NCBI GenBank assembly: GCA_963920765.1
Contig: OY987242.1
Location: 39,793,264-39,857,263, forward strand
Source of the DNA: Ulota crispa
Lineage: Eukaryota > Streptophyta > Bryopsida > Orthotrichales > Orthotrichaceae
Length of the DNA stretch: 64,000 nt
Direction of reading: 5' to 3'
The notes beneath the pieces are model-generated. The model was not told where the DNA came from. It saw only the letters and a program-made list of their open reading frames with translations, and searched no databases. This document shows positions 35,597-47,538 of the stretch, in pieces (positions within the stretch are counted from its first letter, which is position 1; each line of letters starts with the position of its first letter). The translations under genes were made by a program, and so were the position numbers.

Positions 35597-36993
35597 GGTG
35601 ATTGAGTCAAATCAAACAACCACAATTAGTACTGATTGAGCCCATTCTGTGGAGGAGCTTTGCACACAACTCTTGCTGCGCAATCGCCATCACTGAGTGC
35701 AGCAACATCGACAGAGAAGTAGAGAATGGTTTCTAAGTGGTGTGGATTTTCGATGCATTATTTGACAGAGCTAAATAATCTTCGGAAAACACTGGCTTTG
35801 ACGCAGTCTGTGGTTAGCAACTCTGTCGATAACGCTTAACAACGCCTAACAAGACAAGCTGGTCCACTGGGGCTCTTGATTCTGTGGGAATTTTCGGTCC
35901 TAGAGCTGCATTCTATCTGCGTACATTACTGTAGTGTGGGCTACTTTAATATAAGTTAGTCTGAGCAAATATTCTTTTCGCTGCAACAGTCGTTCTGCAT
36001 CTACTGTACCTACTGCAAATCTAATATCTTTATGAAAGTGATATTCGCACTCCTGTGCTTCAAGAACCTTTCAAGTTGTTTTGGAATCTGTATTAGGGTG
36101 CTAAGTTTTGCTTCATAGGCTACCTCCCTATGGTAGCACTCTGAACCCATCTAGTATGGGCCTCTTTGAGTCAGCAAACAAATTCTGCCTTCTGCTCAAT
36201 TGTCCAGCATCCAGTTGCATGCTACTTAGAAATGACTGATTTGATTACAGTAGTACTCACACTCATGTAGTGTATTGATGGGTAAGGACGCTCCTTATTT
36301 ATTGGCTTTGGACATGAGGAAGGAGGCTTTGTATCAAGAGAAGTTACCTTGAGGAAGTTTGAAGAAGTTTGAGGAAGTTTGAGTAGATAGTAAGATAATG
36401 CTGCACGGAGAGAGCCTCTCGTAGCTTAGTTACTTGTGTTAAAACTCACATTAAGTAGACAAGAAGAATGTAGTGCTAAGCTTGGCCTTCCTCACTATTT
36501 CTTCAAACCTACACATTCATGTTTGTTTAGAGATTGTTACTCTATTTAAATTCTTGTGTTTGATTTCATCAACCATCTTCCATCTATCCACTTAGAATCT
36601 CATGATTTGATGACAACAATATTCAAGCTTACGTTTTATTTTATTTTATGGCAACTAGGACGTCACACCTTATTTCAATTCCGAAACCAAGGCTTGGTGA
36701 CAGTATATACCTTGTTGTGTTCCTTATACCATACTGATAGATAGGACATTCAACTTAATCCATCTCCACTTGAATCCCTCAATTTTTTTTAATCATTCAA
36801 GATTAAAAACTGAGAATACTGTTATTGAGATTGCATCGAAAGATTAATTTCAACATTACATAACCAAAATACTTCCAAAGTCCCTCAGATACAAGCCGGA
36901 AAAATAGGGTCCACTTTTAGTTTAGTCTTTGTTGTTGACTCTATAAACTAGCATGATTTGCTGACATAACAACCAATTTTGGATAAAGTTTAA
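35597..36993. other. Upstream region of the pectate lyase and spacer
   Basis: 35597-35950 is GC-richer and is the promoter/5' UTR candidate. A short GAAGTTTGA-type direct repeat lies near 36350-36384. Otherwise AT-rich, nothing recognised. Confidence 0.35.
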
Positions 36994-37219
36994 CCCTTAA
37001 ACGTCCATAGGGAACCGTATGTACACTGACATATAATTGTCATTTGTTACCGATAAGAAATTTGAATTTGGGATCTCAAGTAGCTCACTAGAATCGTATT
37101 GATCTATTCTCCAACTTCTTTGTTGGTTTCAAATGTAGTAGAGGTGTGGATCGATTCCAAATACAAGAAAAATACCCCATATTGTACTAATCGCAAAGGG
37201 CTTCTCAAACGTTCAAGGG
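36994..37219 (+). mobile_element. TTAA-flanked 226-bp MITE (copy 2), piggyBac-like
   Basis: TTAA at 36990-36993 and 37220-37223; starts CCCTTAAACGTCC and ends CGTTCAAGGG, which pair. Colinear with 25878-26102. Confidence 0.88.
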
Positions 37220-37699
37220 TTAAATTTACTAGCGATCTCCACTATCTTGCAAAAGAATGATATGGTTTTGGTCATCCAAAGCACACGTAGAGATCTTCTT
37301 GTGCTTATTGCGAGGCTTATTGTAAGAGATTTGTCAATGGGCTTTCGAGTGAAAATACTTCAAAAGTCCAATATTAACACCCATGAAGAATCTGAGGATT
37401 TGGGATAGAGATGTTCTTGATATTTTACAACACCCAAACCAAGAAGAATGTAGCTTAGCTGCTTCTGAGAACTGATGGAAGCAGGGTGGCCTTTCGGTGG
37501 AATGGATGGACCTATCAGTCAGGTAGATTATGAACTGGAAACAGCAGCGGTGCAGTACAAGTTGATCATAAGTTGAGGGCCTTTTCACACGATGAGTGTA
37601 GGTCATTTTGGAGACCAAAAAGGTCCCAGTGTTCACTTTTTTTTATTTGATTTTATGAAAATGGTATCAAGGCAATATTTGGGGAGAATTGGTGAACTC

Positions 37700-38033
37700 C
37701 TAACCTCCGAGGCTGCCTAAAAACGTCCACTGCATACCCAAAAAAAATTGTAAAATGGAAAAAGGTTGTTTTGCATTTGATTTTTTTGGAAGTGATCATA
37801 AACACACGGTCCATCATGGAAGGCAAAAAATTAATTCATTAGATGTACTCATATTTTTAGGCAGCCTAAATTGTGAAAAGATTTAAAGACACGGTGTTAG
37901 GTCCCATGCTACCCTCCTTGCAATTTTCATGAGGGCATCGTGCATAGTTGATTTTTGCAACTTCTAGAAACACTATTACAATGAATGGGCACTAGCTAAA
38001 CCACTATAGAATTATGTCAAACACTATAAAGGG
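37700..38033 (-). mobile_element. Degraded relative of the 40445/40790 TTAA family
   Basis: Read on the minus strand it matches the elements at 40445-40785 and 40790-41153 (GATGCCCTCATGAAAATTGC, GCATGGGACCTAACACCGTG, TTCCATGATGGACC). The ends are eroded; the right end keeps AAAGGGGTTGA. Limits are approximate. Confidence 0.55.
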
Positions 38034-38084
38034 GTTGATCATGGTGATGAGCCTAGCGGAATTAACAGCAAAGTCAATTGGTTG

Positions 38085-38126
<42 letters not shown>
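38085..38126. repeat. Poly(A) tract of 42 bases
   Basis: Uninterrupted run of A. No coding remnant or target-site duplication beside it supports a retrotransposition tail, so I record only the simple repeat. Confidence 0.9.
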
Positions 38127-38128
<2 letters not shown>

Positions 38129-39461
38129 AGTTGAAATTTGAAACCAGTAGATCAAAACCTGTTTAATTATGTTAAAAAAACTAAATATAATATGGTATGA
38201 TATAAATATAGAAAAATACCATATGCGTGCCTGTGAAAAGCCTATTGAAAATGGAAAAAACTAGAAATTGTAGGACTTCCCCTCTAAACGTTGCTCCATG
38301 GCTTCTACTTTAAGAGCCAAATTTCTGAAATATAATTTAATATTTGAAAAACAATAAATGATACGGTCTTCATTCCAGAAAACCCGGATTTACTCAAAAT
38401 GAAAGACCAATTCATGGCTTGCAAAGCCACTGTCAAATATTATTAAAATATAGTTCTTTAAACTAATTTAAATGTTTTTAAATAGACAATAACGTAGAAT
38501 AGAATGACTACTAAAATCCCTTTCTTTATCAATCTTCTTCTAATTTTTTTAAGGATTACACTGACACCCTCTACTTTTTGGCAAAAAAGGCCTTCAGACT
38601 AGTGTTTGGAATGTTTTTGAGTTTTACTAGCCAAATTCTAATAATTCTCGCTTTCAACCAATTTATCTTGTGTATGTATCAGATATTGAATACAATACAA
38701 GCAGTGTACCCTAATATCATTGGGCTTTAATTCAAATATTAATTGAAAAATTCTATAGTACACCAAAAGTCATGATTATGGTATCATTTAAAAGATAATC
38801 AAGTTAAGGTTTTGTATCAAGTTCCAAATTCCTAAATGAGTGAAGTATAAGTTAGTTATCAAGGTTTCAATGAGGTGAGGTCAAGGTTTTGCTCAAACTT
38901 GAAATTGTCCTATTGTCACTTCCTTAGAGATTTTCACATGGGTTTTGATTGCCATACATGATTGTATTTTGTCATTTTTCATCTTCAGACTTCTTCTTCC
39001 ATTCCTTGGCCATTGTGGTCATTCATATGTGCTAACTTTATATGTCAAATTAATGTCTTCATAGCTAATACGCTACATCTTTTGCAAATTTTGGTCAAAT
39101 GAAAAAAAAAAACTATTTAACTAGCAAAAGACTCTAAGACCTTTCTTATGATACTTGTAAACTTGAATTTGAAACTAAATCCTAAAAGATATGAATTTTT
39201 GAAGATAGAGAAGTGATAATAGGGGCGGAATGATAATAGGGTAAACTACCTGTATACTATAATTATATAATTTTGAAAAAAAACGCCAAATTTTATTTTA
39301 TTAACACAAATTTCAACCGGTTTTGTTGATATTTGGATCTCGCCAATCATTATCTTAGATATAAGAGGTATGATCCACTATTGTATTCATATTATAAATA
39401 ATACTTGGGAGTTGGGATTGCCCTTGAAACCATTTCGACTCGTATTTGGGTTGAAGCAACT
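38127..39461. other. AT-rich spacer
   Basis: No gene or repeat pair seen. Confidence 0.4.
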
Positions 39462-39599
39462 CCAAGTTTTGACAATCTCCCAAGTTTAGATAACCTCCGA
39501 TGTTTTGATAACCTCCAAGTTTTGATAACTTCCAAGTTTTGATAACCTCCGATGTTTTGATAACCTCCAAGTTTTGATAACTTCCAAGTTTTGATAACC
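39462..39599. repeat. Minisatellite of 18-bp units with higher-order order
   Basis: Variants of CCAAGTTTTGATAACTT and CCGATGTTTTGATAACCT in tandem. The three-unit order (CCGATG, CCAAG...ACTT, CCAAG...ACC) repeats, showing a higher-order period of about 54 bp. On the minus strand it reads as a run of EVIKT-type repeats; I consider that open frame a by-product. Confidence 0.8.
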
Positions 39600-39795
39600 T
39601 TGACTCGTTTTGTAAAGCGGCCCTAACTTAATGCAGAATGTGCCAACAATCACCTCATGGTCCGCTGCAAGTACCTGACAGGCAGAGACTAAACTTACCT
39701 CTGACATGTTTTCACCTGAATGACCAAGACAACAACAGTGAGGACGGCGAAAATAAGCTTTGTGAACACCGACCAAGCTGTGGCCTTTTTCTTAA

Positions 39796-40440
39796 CCCCT
39801 AAATGCCCAAGCCCTATCTGAGCTTCTTGGACTTCTCATGAAACTGATCAATCAATCAGCCTTTTCAAAAATTTCATCTAATTTTTTTTCAATTGTAGCT
39901 GTACAAACTCAAACTAAACATGTTATAGATTACATGGAAAATGAAAACACAACAATATCACTTATAGTTTGAAAGATTGTAATGTTTGAACATGAGGGTG
40001 TTAAAACTGCAAAAGTGACTTAAAGTCTTCTAATTCTCATTTCACATGTCAAATCTAAAAAGTTGGTCACCAAAAAAATATGTGGTTTAAGGTCATTTCA
40101 TGTTTAACTCTAATCAATTTACAATTTTTAAAATCTACTCCTACATTTTTTTTAAATGGATTTCAAATGTGGATTTTTCTCCAAGCTCTAGTGTATTTGA
40201 GGCTCATTTTCAAGATCTTCCAACACTAGAAAACTCAAGATTGCATTGGACACCCTTGTACAAAATCTTGAGTAGAAAAATCATCAACTTTCATTTTTAA
40301 AATCAAATTTTTGGTGTTGAAAGCAGACTTCAGAAAAAACTAATATTGAAAAAAAATACTGAAAATAATGACTTGATAAGGTTTTATTCATCTTCAAAGT
40401 TTTATAAAGACCCAAATCTGGTTGCTTGGGCATTTAGGGG
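39796..40440 (+). mobile_element. 645-bp TTAA-flanked element, first of four end to end
   Basis: TTAA at 39792-39795 and 40441-40444. Ends CCCCTAAATGCCCAAGC and GCTTGGGCATTTAGGGG are exact 17-bp inverted repeats. The interior matches 41158-41805 in inverted orientation (GTGTTAAAACTG, ACATGTCAAAT, GAGGCTCATTTTCAAG). Confidence 0.9.
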
Positions 40441-40444
40441 TTAA

Positions 40445-40785
40445 TCCTTAAACGCCGGGCTGGTCATAGTGACTAGCCTGACTATAGTTGTTATAGTTCC
40501 CGCCATGTAAGATTGCTCCATAAAGTTGCAAAAGTCAACAGTGCATGATCCCCTCACAAAAATTGCAAGAAGGGCAGCATGGGACCTAACATTGTGTCTT
40601 TGAATCTTCTCACAATTTTGGTTACTTAAAAATATGAGTGGATTTGGTGAGGTTGTTTTTTGCCATCCATGATGGACCATATGTTTATAATCACTTTTGA
40701 AAAAGAATCGGATGAAAATAACTTGAATTCTATGTACGAGAGGGTTTTTTCTAAACCTGCAGACAAAAATCGTCTACCTCAGGGT
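40445..40785 (+). mobile_element. 341-bp TTAA-flanked element, second of four
   Basis: Uses TTAA 40441-40444, shared with the preceding element, and TTAA 40786-40789, shared with the next. Starts TCCTTAAACGCCGGGC and ends GTCTACCTCAGGGT. Colinear with the next element (AAGTCAACAGTGCATG, AATTGCAAGAAGGGCAGC). Confidence 0.8.
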
Positions 40786-40789
40786 TTAA

Positions 40790-41153
40790 CCCTTAAAGGA
40801 CGGATGGATCACCGTGGCTTGCCCTACCTATAGCAGTCTATAGTGTTTTGCACATGGGTACCAGTAGTATTGCTTCAAAAATTTGGAAAAGTCAACAGTG
40901 CATGGTGCCCTCTTGAAAATTGCAAGAAGGGCAGCTTGGAAGCTAACACCATGTTTTTGAATCTTATCACAATTTGAGTTACAAAAAAAAAAAATGCATC
41001 TCAAGAGGTAATTTTTTGTCTTCCATGATGATTCATGTGTTTATGGCCACTTTCGAAAAAATCAAATGAAAAACGACTGTTTTTTTAATCACATAATCTT
41101 TTTTTAGAGCCACAAGACGTTTTACGTGCTCTTTGACGTATAGGGGTTAAGGG
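40790..41153 (+). mobile_element. 364-bp TTAA-flanked element, third of four
   Basis: TTAA at 40786-40789 and 41154-41157. Starts CCCTTAAAGGACGG; ends GGGGTTAAGGG. An extra internal TTAA at 41147-41150 makes the exact right boundary ambiguous by 7 bases. Same family as 40445-40785 and as the eroded copy at 37700. Confidence 0.8.
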
Positions 41154-41157
41154 TTAA

Positions 41158-41805
41158 TCCCAAAAGAACCCTGAGGACAGAATGTGTCCTTGACCAATTT
41201 TCAAAGTTAAATAAAATTTTACCAAATTACTATTTATAGTAGTTTATTTTTTTTGAACAATTCTTTTTGAAGTTTAGTTTTAGCTTTAACAATCCAATTA
41301 TGCAAACAATTGATTATGATTTTTCTATTCAAGATTTTGTGTACAGCTATCCATTGCAATCTTGAATTTATGTAGTGTTGAGGGCTCTTGGGAATGAGCC
41401 TCAAGTACACTATATCTTTGAGAAAAAATCACATTAGAAATTCATTTTAAAAATTTGTAGAGTATATTTTGAGAAGTCATAAATTGATTGGGGTTATGCA
41501 TGTTAGGCCCTTTAACCTCATATTTTTTTGGTAGCCAACTTTTTAAATTTGACATGTGAAAAGAAGGTTGAAAGACTTCAAATCACTTTCACAGTTTTAA
41601 CACCCTCATGATCAAACATTATAATCTTTCAATTCATAAGAGATATTGTTGTGTTTCCTTTTCTAATGTAATCTCTAACATGTCTAATTTGATTTTATAC
41701 GGTTACAATTCAAAAAGAATTGATACAACTTATCAAAATGTTGACTTTTTGTTCAAATTAGAGCAAATTCCTAGAAGCTCAGGAATTTCTAGGGTCATTC
41801 TGGGG
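41158..41805 (-). mobile_element. 648-bp TTAA-flanked element, fourth of four, inverted copy of the first
   Basis: TTAA at 41154-41157 and 41806-41809. Ends TCCCAAAAGAACCCT and AGGGTCATTCTGGGG. On the minus strand it is colinear with 39796-40440 with moderate divergence, including the GTGTTAAAACTGTGAAAGTG segment. Confidence 0.82.
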
Positions 41806-42856
41806 TTAATGGAGGTTTTATTATAGTTCTTGGAAAGACGGGCCGGTGACTGTGCCCTTATGCCATGTAATGATCCTATGACCGTAGGGTTGCACTCGAG
41901 CGTAATCTACACATATAATGATTAGAAGTGGTATGGTGACTATGGTCCGGAAATTGCTGATAAAAGTGCTCTAAGGGCCAACTTTCACGTTGCATTAGAA
42001 ATTTAGAATTGGTCACCGTAATCATTGCGTTACAACTTTAGAAAACTTGGATCCCAAGAATTTGTGTTTTTTTTTTGCAAGAAATTTGCCTAAACACTTT
42101 TTTCAATTTCCAATACAACTGTTTTCAAGCATGTTTCTATGCACGGCTCTGTACTTCCTTTGTTTTTTGTTTGATTCTTGGATCAAGTTGGCCCAAAGAT
42201 GATATATTACATTACATGAAAGTGAAAGGGAAAATTTAACTTCAAGGATAAAATGAGTTTTGCTGGTGAGAGAAAGACACTTATAGTGTTGTCATTTGGA
42301 TGTCATTTTCAGGTGTATTCATTTATCATTATTTATTCCTAATGATTAGTATTGTTACCAATAAAATTGTGTAATAGTGATGTTTTCTAGTGGTCCACAT
42401 CTACTTTAGTATTGTAAATATTAACCATATATAGTAGGTGTGATAGAATAGTCGAAAAGAGGTGGTACATACATCAATTCCCTTTGATAAAATGACAGTG
42501 TTCCATTAAAATGGCGCACTGATTTTAGACGAGAGAACCCAAAACTATGCTAAGATTTTCCTAAACCAAATATTGCCCATGCACTAGTAATATCGGCACT
42601 CTTTTACTATTGTTTGCGGTATAAAAAGGAGAAAATAAACAACAACATATAAAAAATCCTCCAGCGAGGTGGATTGTTCACCTCTACCATTGTAGAACAT
42701 TCCTTCCAGAGATGAAATGGTGACTTGTTTGTCTTACGACAACGCTCAAAAATCAATTAGACAATTGTCTGGCCTCGTTTTACCTTTAAATTGTAAAATG
42801 AATGTGAATTTTATACTCCAACAGCCAATTTCCATGTCATTCTGTTAAATCCTTAA
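41806..42856. other. Spacer
   Basis: AT-rich; no gene or repeat pair recognised. Confidence 0.4.
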
Positions 42857-44150
42857 CCCCTAAAGGACCAAGCCCTTTTTTTTGCCAAAATCACACAAAA
42901 CTGCCATTTCTACAAGATGAGTAAGAAATTAGATTTCTTTTTTTTTTTGGAAATCCAACGTAAAATCTTACCTTAAACTAGGAGAGGTATTTGTGGGAAA
43001 AAAATTAGGTCATTCTAGATGGAGAGGAGGGAGATATTTACATTGGAAGTGAAAAAAAAAGGTTTTTTTCCTTATTGCCCAAAAATTTCAAAAGCCTTTG
43101 ACCACTCTTACATGAAAAGAATTGCTTTACCCAAAGTTGGGCCTTTGTTTTTCTAGGTAGGAGATAAAGTTAGGTATCTGCTAAAGAAATCAACTAGAAC
43201 TATACAACACATGGGAAAAAAGTAACAAGTAAAAAGATATAGAGAATGAGTCAAATCACTAAATTGTAAAGAATTGAATTATTGAAATGAAAAATGCAAA
43301 TCCCAACAGTTGTGATGTTGTATTGAACAATCTTCTTCCTTATGGTTTAATTTTTTTGTCCAAAAAATTGAAAATTGAGTAAAATAAAGAATTTCAAAGT
43401 TTATTTTAGAGTAGAGAATCTATAATTGCCCTCAATCAAAAACTTCCACTTTGTGTAGTTCATTTGATCTCACAAGTGCAGCTTTTCTCTAGTCATGTGT
43501 TTTGTAGTCCAATTGGATCTGCAAGTTTAAAATATTAGGGGTGGATTGACTGTCACGTAAAGGTTTACTCTTTTCTCTCCAAGTGCTGGCCTGGGATTGA
43601 ATTACTCTACTTAGCCTTAAACACCTAACCGAGAGCTGCCTGTACCTACCCTTGCTAGTTCATCCTTGCCGTCATCTGCAACTTGGAGCTTCTTCGTTTT
43701 GACAAGGTATTTGTGTATTGTTGGTGGTGTTTTTCTTGCTGCAAGGGCAGAGGGAGGATGTCTTTCCAAGCTAAGTTCTTTGAGAAGGTGAGAACTGTTT
43801 TTGTTTCATCATTTGAGGTTGTAAAAATATGATCCTCATTACTTTCATCTCATTGACTAAAGTTGAATGATTCAAAGCTTTCCACGTATAAAAAATCTAA
43901 AGAATAAATTTCAAATTTTTCTTTTAAAATATGTGAATTTTAAAGAATTGTTTCGGGCTGCTTGGATGGGCGTTCCTCCCCAAATTTTAATAAATCCTTG
44001 CATAACTTCTTTGTCAAATGTCAAAATGAAGAAAAAATTAGAAACCCACGTAGATCACCAAATTCCCCACCTTTAATAAAAGTTTCAAAAAATTACAAAA
44101 GTACATGCCCAAAATCCCGTTTGTCCTGTGAAGGGATAATGGTCCTTTAC
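42857..44150 (-). mobile_element. 1.3-kb TTAA-type element, inverted relative of 28828-29779
   Basis: Left end CCCCTAAAGGACCAAGCCC after TTAA 42853-42856. The right end is eroded (CCTTTAC near 44140-44147) but keeps CATGCCCAAAATCCCGTTTG, the complement of the sister's left subterminal region. A GC-richer stretch (about 43540-43790) absent from the relative looks like an insertion. No transposase frame. Confidence 0.65.
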
Positions 44151-45693
44151 AAGTCAAGATGAAAATGCTTGCACAAATGCTTATAAGAGTCATTGTAAAT
44201 ACATAGCAAATTTCCTTAAATTTGGATTAGAGTTTACAAAATTATGTCTTGTTATACATATTGAACAAGGACAATTCGATCAACTAAATAAGCTTTTGTA
44301 GCTGTTTTTTTTTTCTACTGAAGTTTTTTATCATGAATTTACAATTACATTTTAATAGCTTATCATCAATTGACACTAGATATAAGATGCCTAGAGTTCT
44401 AGGAATTTTGAAAAATGAGCTAGGTACAAGCATGTGGAAAACCTTTTTGTAATTATTTTCAAAAAGTCATATTTATCTATTTTGAAATTTTCATTGAAGA
44501 AGATTAATAGGGTTGATCAAATTGTTGGATGCTCGGTTGGATGAGAGTTAAAAACAAATTTGGAATTTAATGGCTCAAGTTGCCCATGTCTAAACGTAAG
44601 TACACTTCACCTCATAGCTTCATAACCACTTAGTTAAATTGTTCAAATTTTATAGCATTGGCAATTACAAACATCATATACTTTGATCAAGAATGATAAA
44701 AATATCAAGATAAAAACATTAGAAAGTAAAAAACGAAATGAATCCTTTGCAACAGCTGCCCCAAAATGGCTCCTTTTCTCTTTGGTTGGTTAGGTTGATC
44801 AAGTTGTAAAGATATTGCAATACAATGGTATATATGAAGGATATTTCAAAACAATATTGGTTGACTCAATTTTTTTTAAAGGTTTGATGTAGGAATTCAA
44901 TTAAAGAACTATGCGTTTCCATGAACATAACATTCATGCAGACATCCGCATGTCATATGTACAATAAATAACACAAGAATTATATTTTAAATTCAATTAG
45001 AAGGCAATCACAATTTGTAATAAATGTAAAATGAATTATGATATTAAGAAAGTCATGTTTATAATGAAATCATCCATTACCATAAGCAATAAGAAAATTT
45101 GCATACAAATGACCAAGTCTATTATTGACAAGTTGAGTTTAAATTTTGTGTTTTTTTATGGAAAGGCCGTCTCTTTGTTGTGTTGTTCAAAAGTAACACT
45201 TAAAACAAATTTAGACACAAAGTTCATGCCATCAAAACTTAGGCTACTTGAACCAAAGTTTCTACCTATATGGCGTCAAATGTGGCTCAAGCATTCATTA
45301 TGTTGAAGACTATTTCTCCTAGGACAAAAGTTCTTGAGGCTAGGAAGTTGTGGCCATAATTCTAAATTTTTTAAATTTTAAAGTAAAGGAATGAAAAACT
45401 TGGCAAGTAGAGCAAATGAGATTTCAACTTCACCATATGGAATGGAAATGTAGATTCATCCAAAAGACTACATTTTTGTTAGCATGATTGTATTTAATCA
45501 AATCTAACAATGACCCTAATGCTACAAATTTGCGTTCCAATAATCACCGACCTAATTCTTGGAGTTGAGATCAAGCTTGATCTCATTTTAAGAATAACTT
45601 TATGTTCTAAAACTATAATCTTGACTTGGAGTGTAAAGGCTCTTTAGGCTAATTTTTGAGAGATATTGATTAAGACCTTGGATTCCAAAACAA
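44151..45693. other. AT-rich spacer
   Basis: No recognisable gene. The open frame at 45031-45306 (+) has spacer-like composition and no family resemblance. Confidence 0.4.
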
Positions 45694-45869
45694 CATAACA
45701 TTGTTAAGCAAGGCCCTAAGTACCCTTGGTATCATTCCCCTAGATACCTAGAGGGGAATAAAGTTATAATACCAGGCCACCAATTGGCTTGGTATTATAA
45801 TTTTATTCCCCCAAGTATCTAGGGGGAATGATACCAAGGTTACTTAGGGCCTTGCTTAACAATGTTATG
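45694..45869. repeat. 176-bp near-perfect palindrome (foldback MITE or hairpin RNA locus)
   Basis: Arms of about 80 bases pair almost completely around a short centre (GGCCACCAATTGGCTTGG). The left arm begins CATAACATTGTTAAGCAAGG and the right arm is its complement with a few changes. A transcript would form one long hairpin. The terminal CATAACATT is shared with the inverted-repeat elements at 5452 and 18133, so a fold-back transposon is the simplest reading; a small-RNA precursor cannot be excluded. Confidence 0.85.
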
Positions 45870-46798
45870 AGCCTAAAGTCTCCAACAATGTTTAGTGCCT
45901 AAATATGGCAATAGAACTTACCAACATTTTGTTGCAACAATTATAAAAATGTGACTTCCACATTAAAAATTTGAGTTTGTAGAACATTTTAGTAACATTT
46001 TTAGTGACTTCTGCTAATTATGAAAATCACATTTGGAAACACTTACTCCTAATGCAAAGTGATACTAATATGTAGTAAAAAAGAACTATTGTATTTCACC
46101 ACAATATTAGTGACAAAATCCTTTTATACAACACTCCTCTTCATCAATGTTCCTTAACAAATTATCTCATGTTTGGAAAAGTTTACCAAAGAGTAATTTT
46201 CCAGTATTTAACCCCTAAAGGATGTTGTTGTTTTGTATACGCTCTCCTATGCTATACACAAAAAAGGCACTGCAAGATAACACTTGAATCACATTGAAGT
46301 TGTAAATTTCAAACTAAGTCATAGACATACTAATGGCCAACTAGGGTTTTTTGGGGGAATTCTTGGCGTTAGTCATAAAGCCAATTCTTGAAATACTAAA
46401 TGGTCCTTGTAAGAATACAGTCAAACACTTTTGGTATGGAACAGGGGTTAAACTCTTTTTTTTCTTTGTTTTCAATGACATTTTGCATGCCATTGCAAGT
46501 GGGGACAAATTATTGGTGGCAATTCATTCTTCAGGGTGTATTACAGTGCACCTGGTTTGTGTACGTAAACCAATCTAATTGCAATAGTAAATCTGACACA
46601 GGGTTAAATTTGTAGGCTAACTTACCGTATTCCTAAACGGCATCTTGAATTCCACTTGCTAAGCCTTCAGCATTGGATCTACCCGTAAGAACCTAACAGC
46701 TGTCCCACTTAACGACTTCGTCAACTATTGAAAAACTCATAAATGTCCTAACAATTATATAGAATTAAACACAATTGTTTTCATGTTCTATAGCTATA
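45870..46798. other. Spacer with a lone TTAA-element end
   Basis: AT-rich. TTAACCCCTAAAGG occurs at 46208, a typical left end of the TTAA families, but I could not find its right partner. Open frames at 46351-46578 and 46400-46615 (+) overlap and have no recognisable content. Confidence 0.4.
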
Positions 46799-47141
46799 AG
46801 GTAGTGTGCTCATAAACTGTCCATCTAAGGATTGAAACTGAATTTTGAGGAGGTGAAACTTCTTGAACTATTTTTCAATAAATGTTTCTTGAAAGACATG
46901 AGGAATTGGCAACTAACCCAAATTGTTTCATATTTTTTAGAGTTTTGTGGAATTTGTTATGAAATTTTGAAATGGAAAGGCCATAGGTCTCTAAAACCGC
47001 CCACCTCTTCAAATGTACATTTTTTGTACATTATAAAAAGGCTATGAAAACAACATGTACCAATCGCATACATGTACCAATTGCGTATATTTGGTGAGGT
47101 GAGCGATTTTAGAGCCTGCGCGGTTTATGAGCATACTACCT
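46799..47141 (+). mobile_element. TA-flanked MITE, AGGTAG family 1 (copy 3)
   Basis: Ends AGGTAGTGTGCTCATAAAC and ATGAGCATACTACCT; TA at 46797-46798 and 47142-47143. 343 bp, colinear with 25267-25591. An internal ACATGTACCAAT-type duplication near 47054-47083 explains its extra length. Confidence 0.88.
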
Positions 47142-47313
47142 TACTGGTAGAGGTTTGGCAAAATTTAACCACATCTGAGAGCTCAAGAACCAAACCACCG
47201 CATTGCTGTTACTGCTTCCATGTAAAGCCTCGATTTCATGTACTGTACACTATCTTTATACCACAACACCAATGCCATATTTAACTAAATCAGGATCATT
47301 CATGTAATCTCGA

Positions 47314-47538
47314 CCCATAAACAACCATAGGGCAAAGTATATAAGTTGGTGTATAATTGGCATTTTTTATCAACACAAAGTTTTAATTTGAGATCTCAAA
47401 TAGCTTAGAAAAGTGCATTGACCTATTCTTCAACTTCTTTGTTGATTTGATATGTAATGAAGGTATAAATCCATTCCAAATATAAGGAAAACACCTCATA
47501 TTGCATTAGTCACAGTGGCACGCTCAAAGGTTTAAGGA
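47314..47538 (+). mobile_element. TTAA-type 225-bp MITE (copy 3), eroded ends
   Basis: Starts CCCATAAACAACC (left TTAA changed to TCGA) and ends GGTTTAAGGA before TTAA at 47539-47542. Interior colinear with 25878-26102 and 36994-37219. Confidence 0.75.

Noticed and set aside
38085-38126. Retrotransposon poly(A) tail
   Set aside because: No coding relic, 5' boundary or target-site duplication beside the run.
39355-39776. Minus-strand frames with EVIKT-like repeats
   Set aside because: They translate the 18-bp minisatellite at 39462-39599; the flanks have no coding character.
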